Shown here: in pieces, positions 35,012 through 44,151 of the stretch | Layout of the letters: every line of letters begins with the position of its first letter | Position numbering within the stretch: position 1 is the stretch's first letter | NCBI RefSeq assembly: GCF_019331735.1 | Contig: NZ_JAHBBH010000010.1 | Location: 1 to 64,000, forward strand | DNA: 64,000 bases | Direction of reading: 5' to 3' | DNA from: Bifidobacterium miconis | GTDB lineage: Bacteria > Actinomycetota > Actinomycetes > Actinomycetales > Bifidobacteriaceae | Program-made: the position numbers and the translations under genes | The notes under the pieces: generated by a model | Databases searched by the model: none | Seen by the model: only the letters and a program-made list of their open reading frames with translations | Told to the model about the DNA's origin: nothing

Positions 35012-36658
35012 ATGAGCTTGGACGACCTGATCGAAACGAGGGAACTCGGCTGGGACTACGCGCCGATCGCCGACGGCGGACATCCCATCCCCGGACTCGA
35101 CGGCGTCGGCGTGCGCATCCGCGCCGGCGAATTCGTCGGCGTCGTCGGACCGACCGGAGCCGGCAAATCGACGCTGTGCATGGCGCTCGCCGGCATCATC
35201 CCCAACCTCGCCGACGGCGACATGCGTGGCACCGTCACCGTTGCCGGATGCGACACGGCCCGCACGTCCGTCGCCGAACTGTCGCTCAACGTCGGCTACG
35301 TGCAGCAGGACCCCGAATCGCAGCTGTTCTGCGCGTCCGTCGAGGACGAAATCGCATTCCCGCTCGAAAACCGCGGCATGGACCCGACGCTCATGGACCG
35401 GCGCATCGACGACGTGCTCGCCCTGGTCGGCATGGGGGCGTACCGCAGGCGCGTGCCCACCAGCCTGTCCGGCGGGCAGATGCAGCGCGTCGCGTTGGCC
35501 GCCGCGCTCGCCGCCGAACCGGACATCCTCATCCTCGACGAACCGACCGCCGCGCTCGACCCGGACGGCAGGCGCGACGTGTTCGCCGCGCTCGCCGCGA
35601 TCCGCCGCAGCCGCACGGGCCGCAACCTCACGGTCGTCATGGCCGAACAGGACACGTCGCATTTCCCCGGTTGGGCCGACCGCATCCTCGTGCTCGACCG
35701 CGGACGTCTCGTCGCTCAAGGCGACGTCGGCCTGTTCGACCGTGAGCCGGACCTGTTCGCGCGGCTCGGCGTCGCGCCGCCCGGCGACGGCGAGCCGACG
35801 CTGCGCGTGCTTCCGGCCGACGGCGGGGGAGCGGCGGACGATCCGGCGATCGTGCTGGACCATGTCACATACCGGTACGACGGAACGGAGAGCGGCGAAT
35901 CATCGGACGACGGAACGCCTGACGGCAACCGTTCGGCCACACCCGCGCCCGCGCTCGACGACGTGACCTGCACGATCCCGCGCGGCGCGTTCGTCGGCCT
36001 GGTCGGCCGCAACGGTTCGGGCAAAACCACGCTCGCACGCCATCTCAACGCGCTGCTCAAACCCGCCTCCGGCCGTGTCGTCGTGGACGGGCTCGACACG
36101 CGCACGCACACGGTCGGCCGCATGGCCGCGCACGTCGGATTCGTGTTCCAGAATCCCGACCATCAGATCTTCTGCGCCACCACGCGCGAGGAAATCGGCT
36201 TCGGTCCGCGTGCGCTCGGCCGCACGGACGCACAGGTGCGCGCCGCCGTCGACGACATGCTGCGCCTGTTCGACCTGGAACGATTCGCCGACATATCGCC
36301 CGCGACGCTCGGATACGGCGACCGGCGCATCGTCGCGCTCGCGTCGGTGCTCGCCATGCGCACGCCGATCCTCGTGCTCGACGAGCCGACCGCCGGACTC
36401 GACCGCAACCTGTCCGCGACGCTGCTCGACGCGGTCGCCGCGCTCAACCGCGCCGGCACGACCGTGATCATGATTAGTCACGACATGCGCGCGGTCGCAC
36501 GCTACTGCACGCACGTCATGCGCATGGATTCGGGCCGGCTCGTCGCATACGGGCGGCTCGCACGTGATACGCGCGCCGCGCACGATACGTACGATGACGC
36601 GCGCGATCCGAACGACGAACATGACGAACACGACGACCGGCGAAGGGAGCTCCGATGA
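35012..36658 (+). CDS. Fused ECF transporter ATPase (EcfA-EcfA')
   Basis: The 548-residue protein carries two complete ABC ATPase domains. The first has Walker A GPTGAGKST (about residue 45), signature LSGGQMQRV and Walker B ILILDEPTAALD. The second has Walker A GRNGSGKTT (about residue 335) and Walker B ILVLDEPTAGLD, but its signature reads LGYGDRRIVA rather than LSGGQ. Both contain the Q-loop VQQDPESQLF / VFQNPDHQIF typical of ECF ATPases. Domains are separated by an acidic linker (ESGESSDDGTPDGN). It energises vitamin uptake with the T and S components. The stop overlaps ecfT by 4 bases. ATG 35012 is used because AGGA lies 6-9 bases upstream. Confidence 0.93.
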   Translation: MSLDDLIETRELGWDYAPIADGGHPIPGLDGVGVRIRAGEFVGVVGPTGAGKSTLCMALAGIIPNLADGDMRGTVTVAGCDTARTSVAELSLNVGYVQQDPESQLFCASVEDEIAFPLENRGMDPTLMDRRIDDVLALVGMGAYRRRVPTSLSGGQMQRVALAAALAAEPDILILDEPTAALDPDGRRDVFAALAAIRRSRTGRNLTVVMAEQDTSHFPGWADRILVLDRGRLVAQGDVGLFDREPDLFARLGVAPPGDGEPTLRVLPADGGGAADDPAIVLDHVTYRYDGTESGESSDDGTPDGNRSATPAPALDDVTCTIPRGAFVGLVGRNGSGKTTLARHLNALLKPASGRVVVDGLDTRTHTVGRMAAHVGFVFQNPDHQIFCATTREEIGFGPRALGRTDAQVRAAVDDMLRLFDLERFADISPATLGYGDRRIVALASVLAMRTPILVLDEPTAGLDRNLSATLLDAVAALNRAGTTVIMISHDMRAVARYCTHVMRMDSGRLVAYGRLARDTRAAHDTYDDARDPNDEHDEHDDRRRELR

Positions 36659-37467
36659 ACGCCGACCTGTACGTGCCCGGCGACGGCTGGCTGCACCGCG
36701 CCGACCCGCGCGTCAAATTCGCGATGTCGCTCGCGCTGCTCGTCCTGTGCCTGATCTGGCGCAACTGGACGTTCATGACCGCGGCGCTCGTCCTCGAGCA
36801 CGCGATGCTCGCCGCCGACCGGGTGCCGGCCGAACGCATGCTGTGGGTGTGGAAGATCCTCGCGTTCGTGATCGTGATGATCGTCGTGCTCTGGCCGATC
36901 TTCGACCCGGGCGGCGCGCACGAACTGTGGCGTTGGGGATTCCTGCGGTTCACCCGCGAAAACCTGATCATGGCGGCCGTCATGGGCCTGCGCATCCCCG
37001 CGCTCGGCTTCGCATGCTTCCTGACCCTGTTCACCACGAGTCAGGCGAAGCTCGTGCGCGGGCTCGTCGCGCTCGGCGTGCCGTACCGCGCGGGACTCAC
37101 GCTCGCCACGTCGCTGCGCTACATTCCCGTGTTCTTCGGCATCTTCCAATCCGTGTCCGACGCGCAGCGGGCGCGCGGACTCGACCTGTCCGGCGGCGAT
37201 GGGACCGGAGACGGGGCGCGCCGCGGCAACCCGTTCACGCGCCTCGTCGCGCGGTTCAAGTCGTATCTGCCGATCATCGTCGCGGTGCTCATCCGCGCCT
37301 ACCGCATGAGCCAGGGCGTCGGCTGGGCCATGGAATCGCGCGGACTCGGGCTGCCGGGCGCGCGCACGTACCGCGTGCGGCTGCGCATGCGCCCGGCCGA
37401 CTGGGGGCTGCTCGTGGCGACGATAGCCGGAACCGCTGCCACCGTCATCCTGATGGTGATGGATTAG
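36655..37467 (+). CDS. ecfT: ECF transporter transmembrane (T) component
   Basis: The 270-residue membrane protein starts with WLHRADPRVKFAMSLALLVL (the usual EcfT opening HRLDPRxK) and has helices ILAFVIVMIVVLWPIF and GLRIPALGFACFLTLFTTS. The two coupling motifs are recognisable as SDAQRARGLDLSG and YRMSQGVGWAMESRGLG, containing ARG and SRG. These short helices touch the ATPases. It is coupled to the ATPase gene by an ATGA overlap and converges tail-to-tail, overlapping by 4 bases, with the acetolactate synthase gene. Confidence 0.93.
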   Translation: MNADLYVPGDGWLHRADPRVKFAMSLALLVLCLIWRNWTFMTAALVLEHAMLAADRVPAERMLWVWKILAFVIVMIVVLWPIFDPGGAHELWRWGFLRFTRENLIMAAVMGLRIPALGFACFLTLFTTSQAKLVRGLVALGVPYRAGLTLATSLRYIPVFFGIFQSVSDAQRARGLDLSGGDGTGDGARRGNPFTRLVARFKSYLPIIVAVLIRAYRMSQGVGWAMESRGLGLPGARTYRVRLRMRPADWGLLVATIAGTAATVILMVMD

Positions 37468-39266
37468 CCGGGTAATTCAAGCTCGCCGAGCTTGTCGGTG
37501 AGCTTCATGTTCTCGCTGTAGTCGACCGGGCAGGCGATGACGTGCACGCCGCCGTCCGCCGTCATCGCGGCTTCGATCGCCGGCCCCAGCTCGTCCGCGG
37601 CCTGAATCAGCGTGCCGGTCGCGCCGAAGCTCTCCGCGAGCTTGACGAAGTCCGGATTGCCGAAATCGACGTCGTCGTGGTGGCCGGCGTGCAGGTCCAT
37701 CTTCCACTTGATCAGGCCGTACGCGCGGTCCACCCACACCAGAATCACGATATGGCAGCCGAGACGCACCGCCGTCTCGATCTCCTGCATGTTCATCATG
37801 AAGCTGCCGTCGCCCATCACCGCCAGCACCGGCCGTCCGTGGCGGGCGAGCGAGGCGCCCACCGCGCCCGGCAGCGTCCAGCCCATCGTTGACAGGCTGT
37901 TGTCGATGATGCACGTGTTCGGCAGGTACGTCGGGTACAGGCGCGCCATCCACATCTTGAGCGCGCCCGTGTCCACGAGCGCCACGTCGCTGTCGCCGAG
38001 CGCGCGGCGCGTGTCGTAGACGACGCGCTGCGGCTTCATCGGGAACGAATCGTCGTCCTTGCGCGACGCGAACTCGTCCGTGAGCAGACGGCGGATGTCC
38101 GACTCCATGTCGTCGAAGCGCACGTCGCGCTCGCGCAGCGCGTCGATCAGCTGCGTGAGCGTCGCGTCGATGTCGGCCATGATGTTCAGCGTGGTCGTGT
38201 AGTGCGCGTCCGTGTCCTCGACGAACGTGTTGATGTGGATGATCTTCTTGTCGTTCTTCGGGTTGATCTTGACCGGGTCGAACTGCTGGATCGAGAAGCC
38301 GATCGCGATGATCAGGTCCGCGTCGTCGAACGCGAAGTTCTCGTAGTCGTGCCGCATGAAGCCGACCACGCCGAGCGCGTTGTCGTGGCGGTCGGAGAAC
38401 ACGCCCTTGCCCTCGAACGTGGTCGCCACCGGCAGGTTGAGCTGTTCGGACAGGATGCGCAGCTGGTAGTCGGCGTGCGCGCGGCTCACGCCGTTGCCCG
38501 CGAGGATGATCGGATGCTTCGCCTTGGCGATGATGTCGGCCGCCGCGTCGATGTCGGCGGGCGTCGGCACGGTGTGCACCTGCAGCGCGCGGCTCAGCGG
38601 CTCGGCGTCGGCCGGCGCCGGTTGTTCGGCGATGTCCTCCGGCAGGATGATGCACGTGGCGGCCGGCCGCTTGCGCTGGGCGAGCGCGAAGCCCTTGCGC
38701 AGCGTTTCGGTCACGGCCTCGGGGCTCAGGATCATGTTCGTCCAGCGCGTGATCGGGCGGAACACGGACACCAGGTCGATGATCTGATGCGACTCCTTGT
38801 GTAGCCGGCGCACGCTGCCCTGCGCGCACAGGGCGACCAGCGGCGTGTTGCTCGCGTTCGCGCACGCCACCGGCAGCGTCAGGTTCAGCGCGCCCGGTCC
38901 CAGCGTGGCCAGGCACACGCCCGGCTTGCCGGTCAGATGCGCGTACGTGAGCGCCATGAAACCTGCGCCCTGCTCGTGGCGCGTGACGACGAAGCGGATG
39001 CGGCCGTCGCGTTCCAGCGCTTCGATGAACGGGATGTTCTCCTCGCCGGGGATGCCGAAGATCACTTCGACGCCCTCCTGCACGAGGCACTGGACCATCA
39101 GGTCGGCCACGTTGCGTTCATGGGCGGGCGATTCGGCGTTGCGCGGCGCGGATGATTGCGTCTGCGGTGCGGCGGCGTCCGCGTCGGCGTACGGATGACG
39201 GGCGGCGTTCTCGTGCAGCCTCGATTCGAGGCGCGAGATCAGGGAATGATGTTGCTGTTCTGTCAC
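37464..39266 (-). CDS. Acetolactate synthase, catabolic (AlsS-like) large subunit
   Basis: A 600-residue ThDP enzyme, with GTG 39266 as the likely start. Motifs include the catalytic Glu in VVTRHEQGAGFMALTYAHLT, GVCLATLGPGALNLTLPVA and the ThDP/Mg motif GDGSFMMNMQEIETAVRLG followed by ILVWVDRAYGLIKWKM. The NGLIKWK-type continuation and absence of a following small-subunit gene point to the AlsS group, which makes acetolactate from two pyruvates. IlvB is the alternative. The first 60 residues (QQHHSLISRLESRLHENAA) are an N-terminal extension. No strong ribosome site precedes the GTG. Confidence 0.88.
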   Translation of the reverse strand: MTEQQHHSLISRLESRLHENAARHPYADADAAAPQTQSSAPRNAESPAHERNVADLMVQCLVQEGVEVIFGIPGEENIPFIEALERDGRIRFVVTRHEQGAGFMALTYAHLTGKPGVCLATLGPGALNLTLPVACANASNTPLVALCAQGSVRRLHKESHQIIDLVSVFRPITRWTNMILSPEAVTETLRKGFALAQRKRPAATCIILPEDIAEQPAPADAEPLSRALQVHTVPTPADIDAAADIIAKAKHPIILAGNGVSRAHADYQLRILSEQLNLPVATTFEGKGVFSDRHDNALGVVGFMRHDYENFAFDDADLIIAIGFSIQQFDPVKINPKNDKKIIHINTFVEDTDAHYTTTLNIMADIDATLTQLIDALRERDVRFDDMESDIRRLLTDEFASRKDDDSFPMKPQRVVYDTRRALGDSDVALVDTGALKMWMARLYPTYLPNTCIIDNSLSTMGWTLPGAVGASLARHGRPVLAVMGDGSFMMNMQEIETAVRLGCHIVILVWVDRAYGLIKWKMDLHAGHHDDVDFGNPDFVKLAESFGATGTLIQAADELGPAIEAAMTADGGVHVIACPVDYSENMKLTDKLGELELPG

Positions 39267-39510
39267 GAGTGCATGAGTATAACCGGGCCGGTGATCGAAC
39301 CGGTGTAATGGCCGACACATGTCCGTAACAATCGGGATCGTTCGCCGCCGCCGTACGCTGCCGCGCGTGGTACGAGCGCGACGCGGCCTTTCATCCTCGG
39401 GGATGAGGGAGGCGCCGGCCTGATTCCGTCCGCCGCACGATGTCGGCGAAGCGCGTTGCGAGAGACCATGAAGCCATCATCCGATAACCGTCACGAGGAA
39501 ACGAGGAATC

Positions 39511-40284
39511 ATGGAAGGTGTGGTCACTCCGGCCGTCAACCCGACCGCCATCGAGGCGATCGATCTGGTCAAGGACTACGGGCAGGGCGACACGGCCGTG
39601 CACGCGCTGCGCGGCGTCAACGTGCGCTTCGAACAGGGCAGGTTCACGGCCATCATGGGCCCGTCCGGCTCCGGCAAGTCCACGCTCATGCACACGCTCG
39701 CCGGACTCGACTCGGCCACGAGCGGCCGCATCGTGTTCGACGGCGCCGACATCACGAAGATGAACGACAACCAGCTCACGCTGCTGCGCCGGCACAGGAT
39801 CGGCTTCATCTTCCAAAGCTTCAACCTGCTGCCCATGTTCACCGCCGAACAGAACATCCTCATGCCGTTGACGCTCGCCAACGAGAGGCCGGACCGCCGC
39901 TGGTTCGACCAGCTGGTGCGCACGCTCGGACTCAAGGAGCGTCTCGACCACCGCCCGAACGAACTGTCCGGCGGCCAGCAGCAGCGCGTCGCCATCGCGC
40001 GGGCGCTCATCACCAAGCCGTCGCTCGTCTTCGCCGACGAGCCGACCGGCAACCTCGACTCCGTCTCCAGCGCCGAAGTCCTGAGCTTCCTCAAGCAGTC
40101 GGTCAGGGAACTCGGCCAGACGATCATCATGGTCACGCACGACGCGGTGGCCGCCTCCTACGCCGACCGCGCGATCGTGTTCGCCGACGGCAACATCGTC
40201 GCCGACGTGCCGAACCCCACCGCCGAACGGATGAGCGACCTGCTCATGGCCGAACGCGAACGCGCCACCCGCGCCGCCATCTGA
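39511..40284 (+). CDS. ABC transporter ATP-binding protein, MacB/LolD type
   Basis: The 257-residue ATPase shows Walker [11 protein letters not shown]-loop [18 protein letters not shown], signature [15 protein letters not shown] and Walker [13 protein letters not shown], with the H-loop in IIMVTHDA. The sequence is that of the MacB/LolD/BceA group, which pairs with FtsX-type permeases such as the one encoded 155 bases downstream. A palindromic repeat element sits between the two genes. GAGGAA precedes the ATG. Together with the facing two-component system this looks like a peptide-sensing/export or envelope-stress unit. Confidence 0.93.
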   Translation: MEGVVTPAVNPTAIEAIDLVKDYGQGDTAVHALRGVNVRFEQGRFTAIMGPSGSGKSTLMHTLAGLDSATSGRIVFDGADITKMNDNQLTLLRRHRIGFIFQSFNLLPMFTAEQNILMPLTLANERPDRRWFDQLVRTLGLKERLDHRPNELSGGQQQRVAIARALITKPSLVFADEPTGNLDSVSSAEVLSFLKQSVRELGQTIIMVTHDAVAASYADRAIVFADGNIVADVPNPTAERMSDLLMAERERATRAAI

Positions 40285-40296
40285 TAACCATCGTCT

Positions 40297-40418
40297 CTTG
40301 GCTCCCTCTGATGAGGGAGCTGGCACGCGGAGCGTGACTGAGGGAGAGAAGAAGATCAAACCTTTTGACTACCCCTCAGTCGGCTGCGCCGACAGCTCCC
40401 CTGACAAGGGGAGCCAAG
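40297..40418. repeat. Palindromic repeat element, copy 1 (about 122 bp)
   Basis: The ends are inverted: CTTGGCTCCC at 40297 and GGGGAGCCAAG ending at 40418. The right arm contains GACTACCCCTCAGTC and GACAGCTCCCC. A related element lies at 43199-43319. It sits between the ABC ATPase and permease genes and ends 21 bases before the permease start. I recall similar CCCCTCAGTC...GACAGCTCCCC palindromes as dispersed repeats in gut bacteria, but could not check. Confidence 0.85.
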
Positions 40419-40439
40419 TATGTGTACAAGGAATTTCCC

Positions 40440-43190
40440 ATGTTTTCCATCACGCTCAAACTCATGAAGAAAAGCGCGCGGATGCTCATCCCCGCGGGCA
40501 TCGCGATCCTCATCGGCACCGCGTTCATCTGCGCCACGTTCCTGTTCTCCAACACCATGACCGACGCGCTCGGCCGCCAGCAGACCGGCAGTTACGGCGG
40601 AGCGAACACCATCGTCACCATCGATTACGACGCGTTGGGTTCCGCGACGAAAGAGGAGAGGGACGCCGCGTACTCGACCACCGTCGGCGACTTCCATCTC
40701 GACCGGCTGGCCGCGATGGACGGCGTCGACGGCGTGCGCGCCAACACGATGACCGACGCCGTCGTCGTCAACGGCGACAAGAACGTCAGCGGTATCGCCC
40801 TCGGCACCGCCAAGGACGCGCGGCTGCTGCCCGTCGGGCTTGCGGACGGCGACCTGCCGGCCGACAACGGCGAGATCGCCCTGCCGAAGTCCGTCGCCAA
40901 GCAACTCGGCGTGACGATCGGCGACACGGTGACGGTCGGCTCGCGCATCCTGCAGGAGGAGGCGTCGGCTGCAGGAACCGCGTCTGCCGGCGCATCCGGC
41001 GGCGTTACCGTGCGCGTCGTCGGCCTGACCGACGATCCGAACGGCGTATACGGCTCCTACGGCGGCGCGTCCGTGATCTCCGACGACGTCATGGCCGCGT
41101 TGCAGGCCGTCGGCGACTTCTCGCAGGTGCGCACCAGCCAGCTGTTCCTCGACCTCGCCGGCGGCGGTAACGGCGGCAGCGCCACCGATCCCGCCAAGGC
41201 ACAGGCCACGGCCGACCGGATCGCCAAACTCATGCCGAAGCACTACCGCATCCTCTCGCGCGAGGCGGCCAACCAGGAGGCCATCAAGGCGCTCAGCGCG
41301 GACGGCGGCACCGACATCACCACCACGTTCCTGCTCAGCTTCGGCGTGCTCGCCATGTTCGTCGCCGCTCTCGTCATCGCCAACACGTTCCAGGTGCTCG
41401 TCGCGCAGCGCCGCCGCACGCTCGCCCTGCTGCGCACGATCGGCGCGAAGAAGGGCCAGCTGTACGGATCTGTCCTGTTCGAGGCCGGCGTGCTCGGTCT
41501 CGTCGCATCCTTGCTTGGCGTGGCGCTCGGCTGCGCGCTGATCGGCGGATTGTGCGCGTCCGGACTCATGGCGTCGACCGGCATGGACGCGCGGTTCATC
41601 GTCAGCTGGCAGGCGTTCGCCGTGCCGGTCGCGTTCGGCATCGTCATGACCGTGCTCGCCTCGCTCGGCTCCGCGCGCTCCGCAACCTCCGTCACGCCGC
41701 TCGAAGCGTTGCGTCCGATCGAACTGACCGACACGCGCCGGGCCGGAATCGTGCGCGGCGTCATCTCCGTGCTGCTCGTGATCGCCGGTCTGGCGTTCGC
41801 CGGATTCGCCGCATGGCAGATGAGCGAGTCGATCGCCGGACAGTCGTCCATGGTCACCGACGCATACTCCACCGTGCTGCTCATGGCCATCTTCGGCTGC
41901 GCACTGATCTTCCTCGGCCTTGTGCTGTCCGCCGTGTTCTGGCTGCCCGTGCTCATGCGTGGCGTGGGCGCGCTCGTCGCGCTTGCCGGACCGTCCGCCA
42001 AGGTCGCGCACGCGAACATCCAGAAGAACCCGCGCCGTGTGGCCGCGACCGGCGCCGCGCTGTTGATCGGCGTCACACTCGTGGCGACCATCGCGACCGG
42101 TGCGACCAGCGCCAAGCAGACGATGGGGGAGGCGCTCGACAAGCGGTTCAGCGTCGACATGATCGCTGACGGCGCCGATATGACCGGCGCGCAGGCGGCC
42201 GCCGCGGCCAAGATCAAGGGCGTTGTGGCCTCCGTGTACGCGCCGACCGTCATGAAGTACACGACCGACAAGGACGGCAACGACCTGTCCGTGCTGTTGG
42301 TTGGCGTGAACGATGCGGACGCACTGCGCTCGGTGATGAAGGCCGATCTCAAGAACGTCACGATTGGCGACGACACGGTGCTCATGTCGAAGTACGACGT
42401 GTTCACCGGCAAGAAACTGGCGTTCGCTGGCGGCACGGCGACGTTCGCTGACATGACGGGGGATTCCGGCGATAGCACAGGCACGTCGGACGGGACGACC
42501 GGTTCGGCCGAGTCGACCGGCAAGCCGATCGCGCTCAAACCCGCGTACGTCGACTACCGTCGCGTATCCGAAAACTACAATGCGGTCGCGTTCGTCAGCG
42601 CCAAGCATTTCGACAACGGTGATCTTACGGCCTCCGGGCACATGCTGCTCATGAAGATCGACGCGGACGCCGCCGGCGTCTCCCTGAACGACGTGCTCAC
42701 CGACGTGCAGCAGACGTTCACCGCCAGCTCCGGCGTGCAGGTGACCGGACCGATCGCCGAACGGTCGCTCTGGGAGACGATGATCAACGGCCTGATGGCG
42801 CTGCTCGTCGGCCTGATCGCGGTCGCCGTGCTCATCGCGCTCGTCGGCGTGGCGAACACCTTGTCGCTGTCGGTCATCGAACGCACCCGCGAATCCGCAA
42901 CCCTGCGGGCCATCGGCATGACGCGCGGCCAGCTGCGCCGCTCGCTCGCGGTCGAGGCGCTGCTGCTCTCGCTCGTCTCCGGCGTGTCCGGCGTGCTGCT
43001 CGGCACCGCATTCGGCTGGCTCGGCTCCTATATGGTGTTCAGCCTGTACGGCGACGTGGTCTTCCCGTTCGACTGGGCGGGCAACGGCATCATGCTCGGC
43101 GTCGCGGCCGTCGCCGCGCTCATCGCCAGCATCGCCCCCGCCCACCGCGCCGTGAGCACGCCACCGGTGGAAGCCCTCGCCGAAGCCTGA
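40440..43190 (+). CDS. ABC transporter permease with two FtsX domains
   Basis: A 916-residue membrane protein. One N-terminal helix (ARMLIPAGIAILIGTAFI) is followed by a large periplasmic-type (external) MacB-like domain to about residue 270, a first FtsX block (FLLSFGVLAMFVAALVIANT, and VLVAQRRRTLALLRTIGAKKGQ), a middle section with further helices, a second external domain (about 560-760), and a second FtsX block with SVIERTRESATLRAIGMTRGQ. It pairs with the ATPase at 39511. Start ATG 40440 has AAGGAA seven bases upstream. An in-frame ATG at 40365 lies inside the repeat element and is rejected. Substrate is unknown. Confidence 0.9.
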   Translation: MFSITLKLMKKSARMLIPAGIAILIGTAFICATFLFSNTMTDALGRQQTGSYGGANTIVTIDYDALGSATKEERDAAYSTTVGDFHLDRLAAMDGVDGVRANTMTDAVVVNGDKNVSGIALGTAKDARLLPVGLADGDLPADNGEIALPKSVAKQLGVTIGDTVTVGSRILQEEASAAGTASAGASGGVTVRVVGLTDDPNGVYGSYGGASVISDDVMAALQAVGDFSQVRTSQLFLDLAGGGNGGSATDPAKAQATADRIAKLMPKHYRILSREAANQEAIKALSADGGTDITTTFLLSFGVLAMFVAALVIANTFQVLVAQRRRTLALLRTIGAKKGQLYGSVLFEAGVLGLVASLLGVALGCALIGGLCASGLMASTGMDARFIVSWQAFAVPVAFGIVMTVLASLGSARSATSVTPLEALRPIELTDTRRAGIVRGVISVLLVIAGLAFAGFAAWQMSESIAGQSSMVTDAYSTVLLMAIFGCALIFLGLVLSAVFWLPVLMRGVGALVALAGPSAKVAHANIQKNPRRVAATGAALLIGVTLVATIATGATSAKQTMGEALDKRFSVDMIADGADMTGAQAAAAAKIKGVVASVYAPTVMKYTTDKDGNDLSVLLVGVNDADALRSVMKADLKNVTIGDDTVLMSKYDVFTGKKLAFAGGTATFADMTGDSGDSTGTSDGTTGSAESTGKPIALKPAYVDYRRVSENYNAVAFVSAKHFDNGDLTASGHMLLMKIDADAAGVSLNDVLTDVQQTFTASSGVQVTGPIAERSLWETMINGLMALLVGLIAVAVLIALVGVANTLSLSVIERTRESATLRAIGMTRGQLRRSLAVEALLLSLVSGVSGVLLGTAFGWLGSYMVFSLYGDVVFPFDWAGNGIMLGVAAVAALIASIAPAHRAVSTPPVEALAEA

Positions 43191-43198
43191 CCTGAAAA

Positions 43199-43319
43199 CT
43201 TGGCTCCCCTTGCCAGGGGAGCTGTCAGCGAAGCTGACTGAGGGGTAGTCGGAAGGTTCAACCTCCTGACTACCCCTCAGTCCCACTGCGTTCGACAGCT
43301 CCCCTGACAAGGGGAGCCT
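43199..43319. repeat. Palindromic repeat element, copy 2 (about 121 bp)
   Basis: It begins CTTGGCTCCCC at 43199 and ends GACAAGGGGAGCC at 43318. The left arm has GACTGAGGGGTAGTC and the right arm GACTACCCCTCAGTC, so the whole element folds into a long hairpin with a smaller hairpin in each arm. It lies between the stop of the permease gene and the end of the convergent response regulator gene, and could act as a two-way terminator. Confidence 0.88.
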
Positions 43320-43334
43320 GTATTGTGCATGAAC

Positions 43335-44081
43335 TCACACGATCCCGTTGTCATAGGCGAAGACGACGGCCTGCACACGGTCGCGGGCGTTGATCTTGGC
43401 GAGAATGTGCGCCACATGCGTCTTCACGGTCGGCAGGCTGATGAACAGCTTGCTCGCGATCTCCTGATTGCTCAGCCCGTGCGCGATCTCGACGAGAACC
43501 TCGCGCTCGCGGTCGGTGAGCAGCTCCAGTTCCGGATCGGTGTACGCCGGACGCCCGCCCTGCGACGGCGCGGCGGCTGCGGCGGACTGCGCTCCGGACG
43601 GTATGCCGGCCAGCGAACGGTCCTTCGCATACCCGTCCTGCATCATTTTTTCGATCAATCGCTTCGTGGCCGACGGCGCGATGATCGCGTTCCCGTTGAA
43701 CACCGTGCGAATCGACGAGAGCAGCGTCTCCGGCTCCGTGTCCTTGAGCAGGAATCCCGACGCGCCCGCGTTGATCGCGGCCATCACATATTCGTCCAAA
43801 TCGAACGTGGTCAGGATGATCACGCGCGTCGGCCGCCCGTCGGCGGACGCCTGCAGCGAACTGACGCGCCGCGTCGCCTCGATGCCGTCCATGCCGGGCA
43901 TGCGCACGTCCATAAGCACCACATCAGGCCGCAGCGTCTCCGCCAACGCCACGGCCTGCGCGCCGTCCCCGGCCTGCCCGACCACCTGCATGTCCGGCTG
44001 GGAGCCGATCACCATCGCGAACCCAGCGCGCACCAGCTCCTGGTCGTCCGCGATCACCACTCGAATCCTGTTCTCACTCAT
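43335..44081 (-). CDS. NarL/LuxR-type response regulator
   Basis: The 248-residue protein has a receiver domain with the acidic pair in VVIADDQELVRAGF, the phosphorylation Asp in DVVLMDVRMPGMDG, Thr/Ser in VIILTTFD and the conserved Lys in FLLKDTEPE. A linker rich in Ala/Gly follows, then a LuxR-type helix-turn-helix, LTDREREVLVEIAHGLSNQE and LFISLPTVKTHVAHILAKI. It is a typical partner of HisKA_3 kinases such as the product of the gene 70 bases upstream on the same strand. Likely targets include the convergent ABC transporter genes, by context. Confidence 0.93.
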   Translation of the reverse strand: MSENRIRVVIADDQELVRAGFAMVIGSQPDMQVVGQAGDGAQAVALAETLRPDVVLMDVRMPGMDGIEATRRVSSLQASADGRPTRVIILTTFDLDEYVMAAINAGASGFLLKDTEPETLLSSIRTVFNGNAIIAPSATKRLIEKMMQDGYAKDRSLAGIPSGAQSAAAAAPSQGGRPAYTDPELELLTDREREVLVEIAHGLSNQEIASKLFISLPTVKTHVAHILAKINARDRVQAVVFAYDNGIV

Positions 44082-44151
44082 AGCTCACCACTGTATGCGT
44101 TGCCCGGTAAGACGGCAGCGGTCGACACCCTGAATTCTCCCTGAATTCCAG

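Noticed and set aside
37461-37470. Overlap of the ECF T-component gene and acetolactate synthase gene as a possible frameshift or annotation error
   Set aside because: Both stops are clean and both proteins end normally. A 4-base tail-to-tail overlap is acceptable for convergent genes.
40365-40439. Extension of the permease gene to an upstream in-frame ATG
   Set aside because: The extra 25 residues would be encoded by the palindromic repeat element. ATG 40440 has a proper AAGGAA site and begins the conserved membrane segment.
40356-43310. A 984-codon minus-strand frame opposite the ABC permease gene
   Set aside because: It is rich in His, Gly, Arg and Glu as expected for the complement of a GC-rich gene, and has no recognisable motif. 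Its ends even read through the palindromic repeats.
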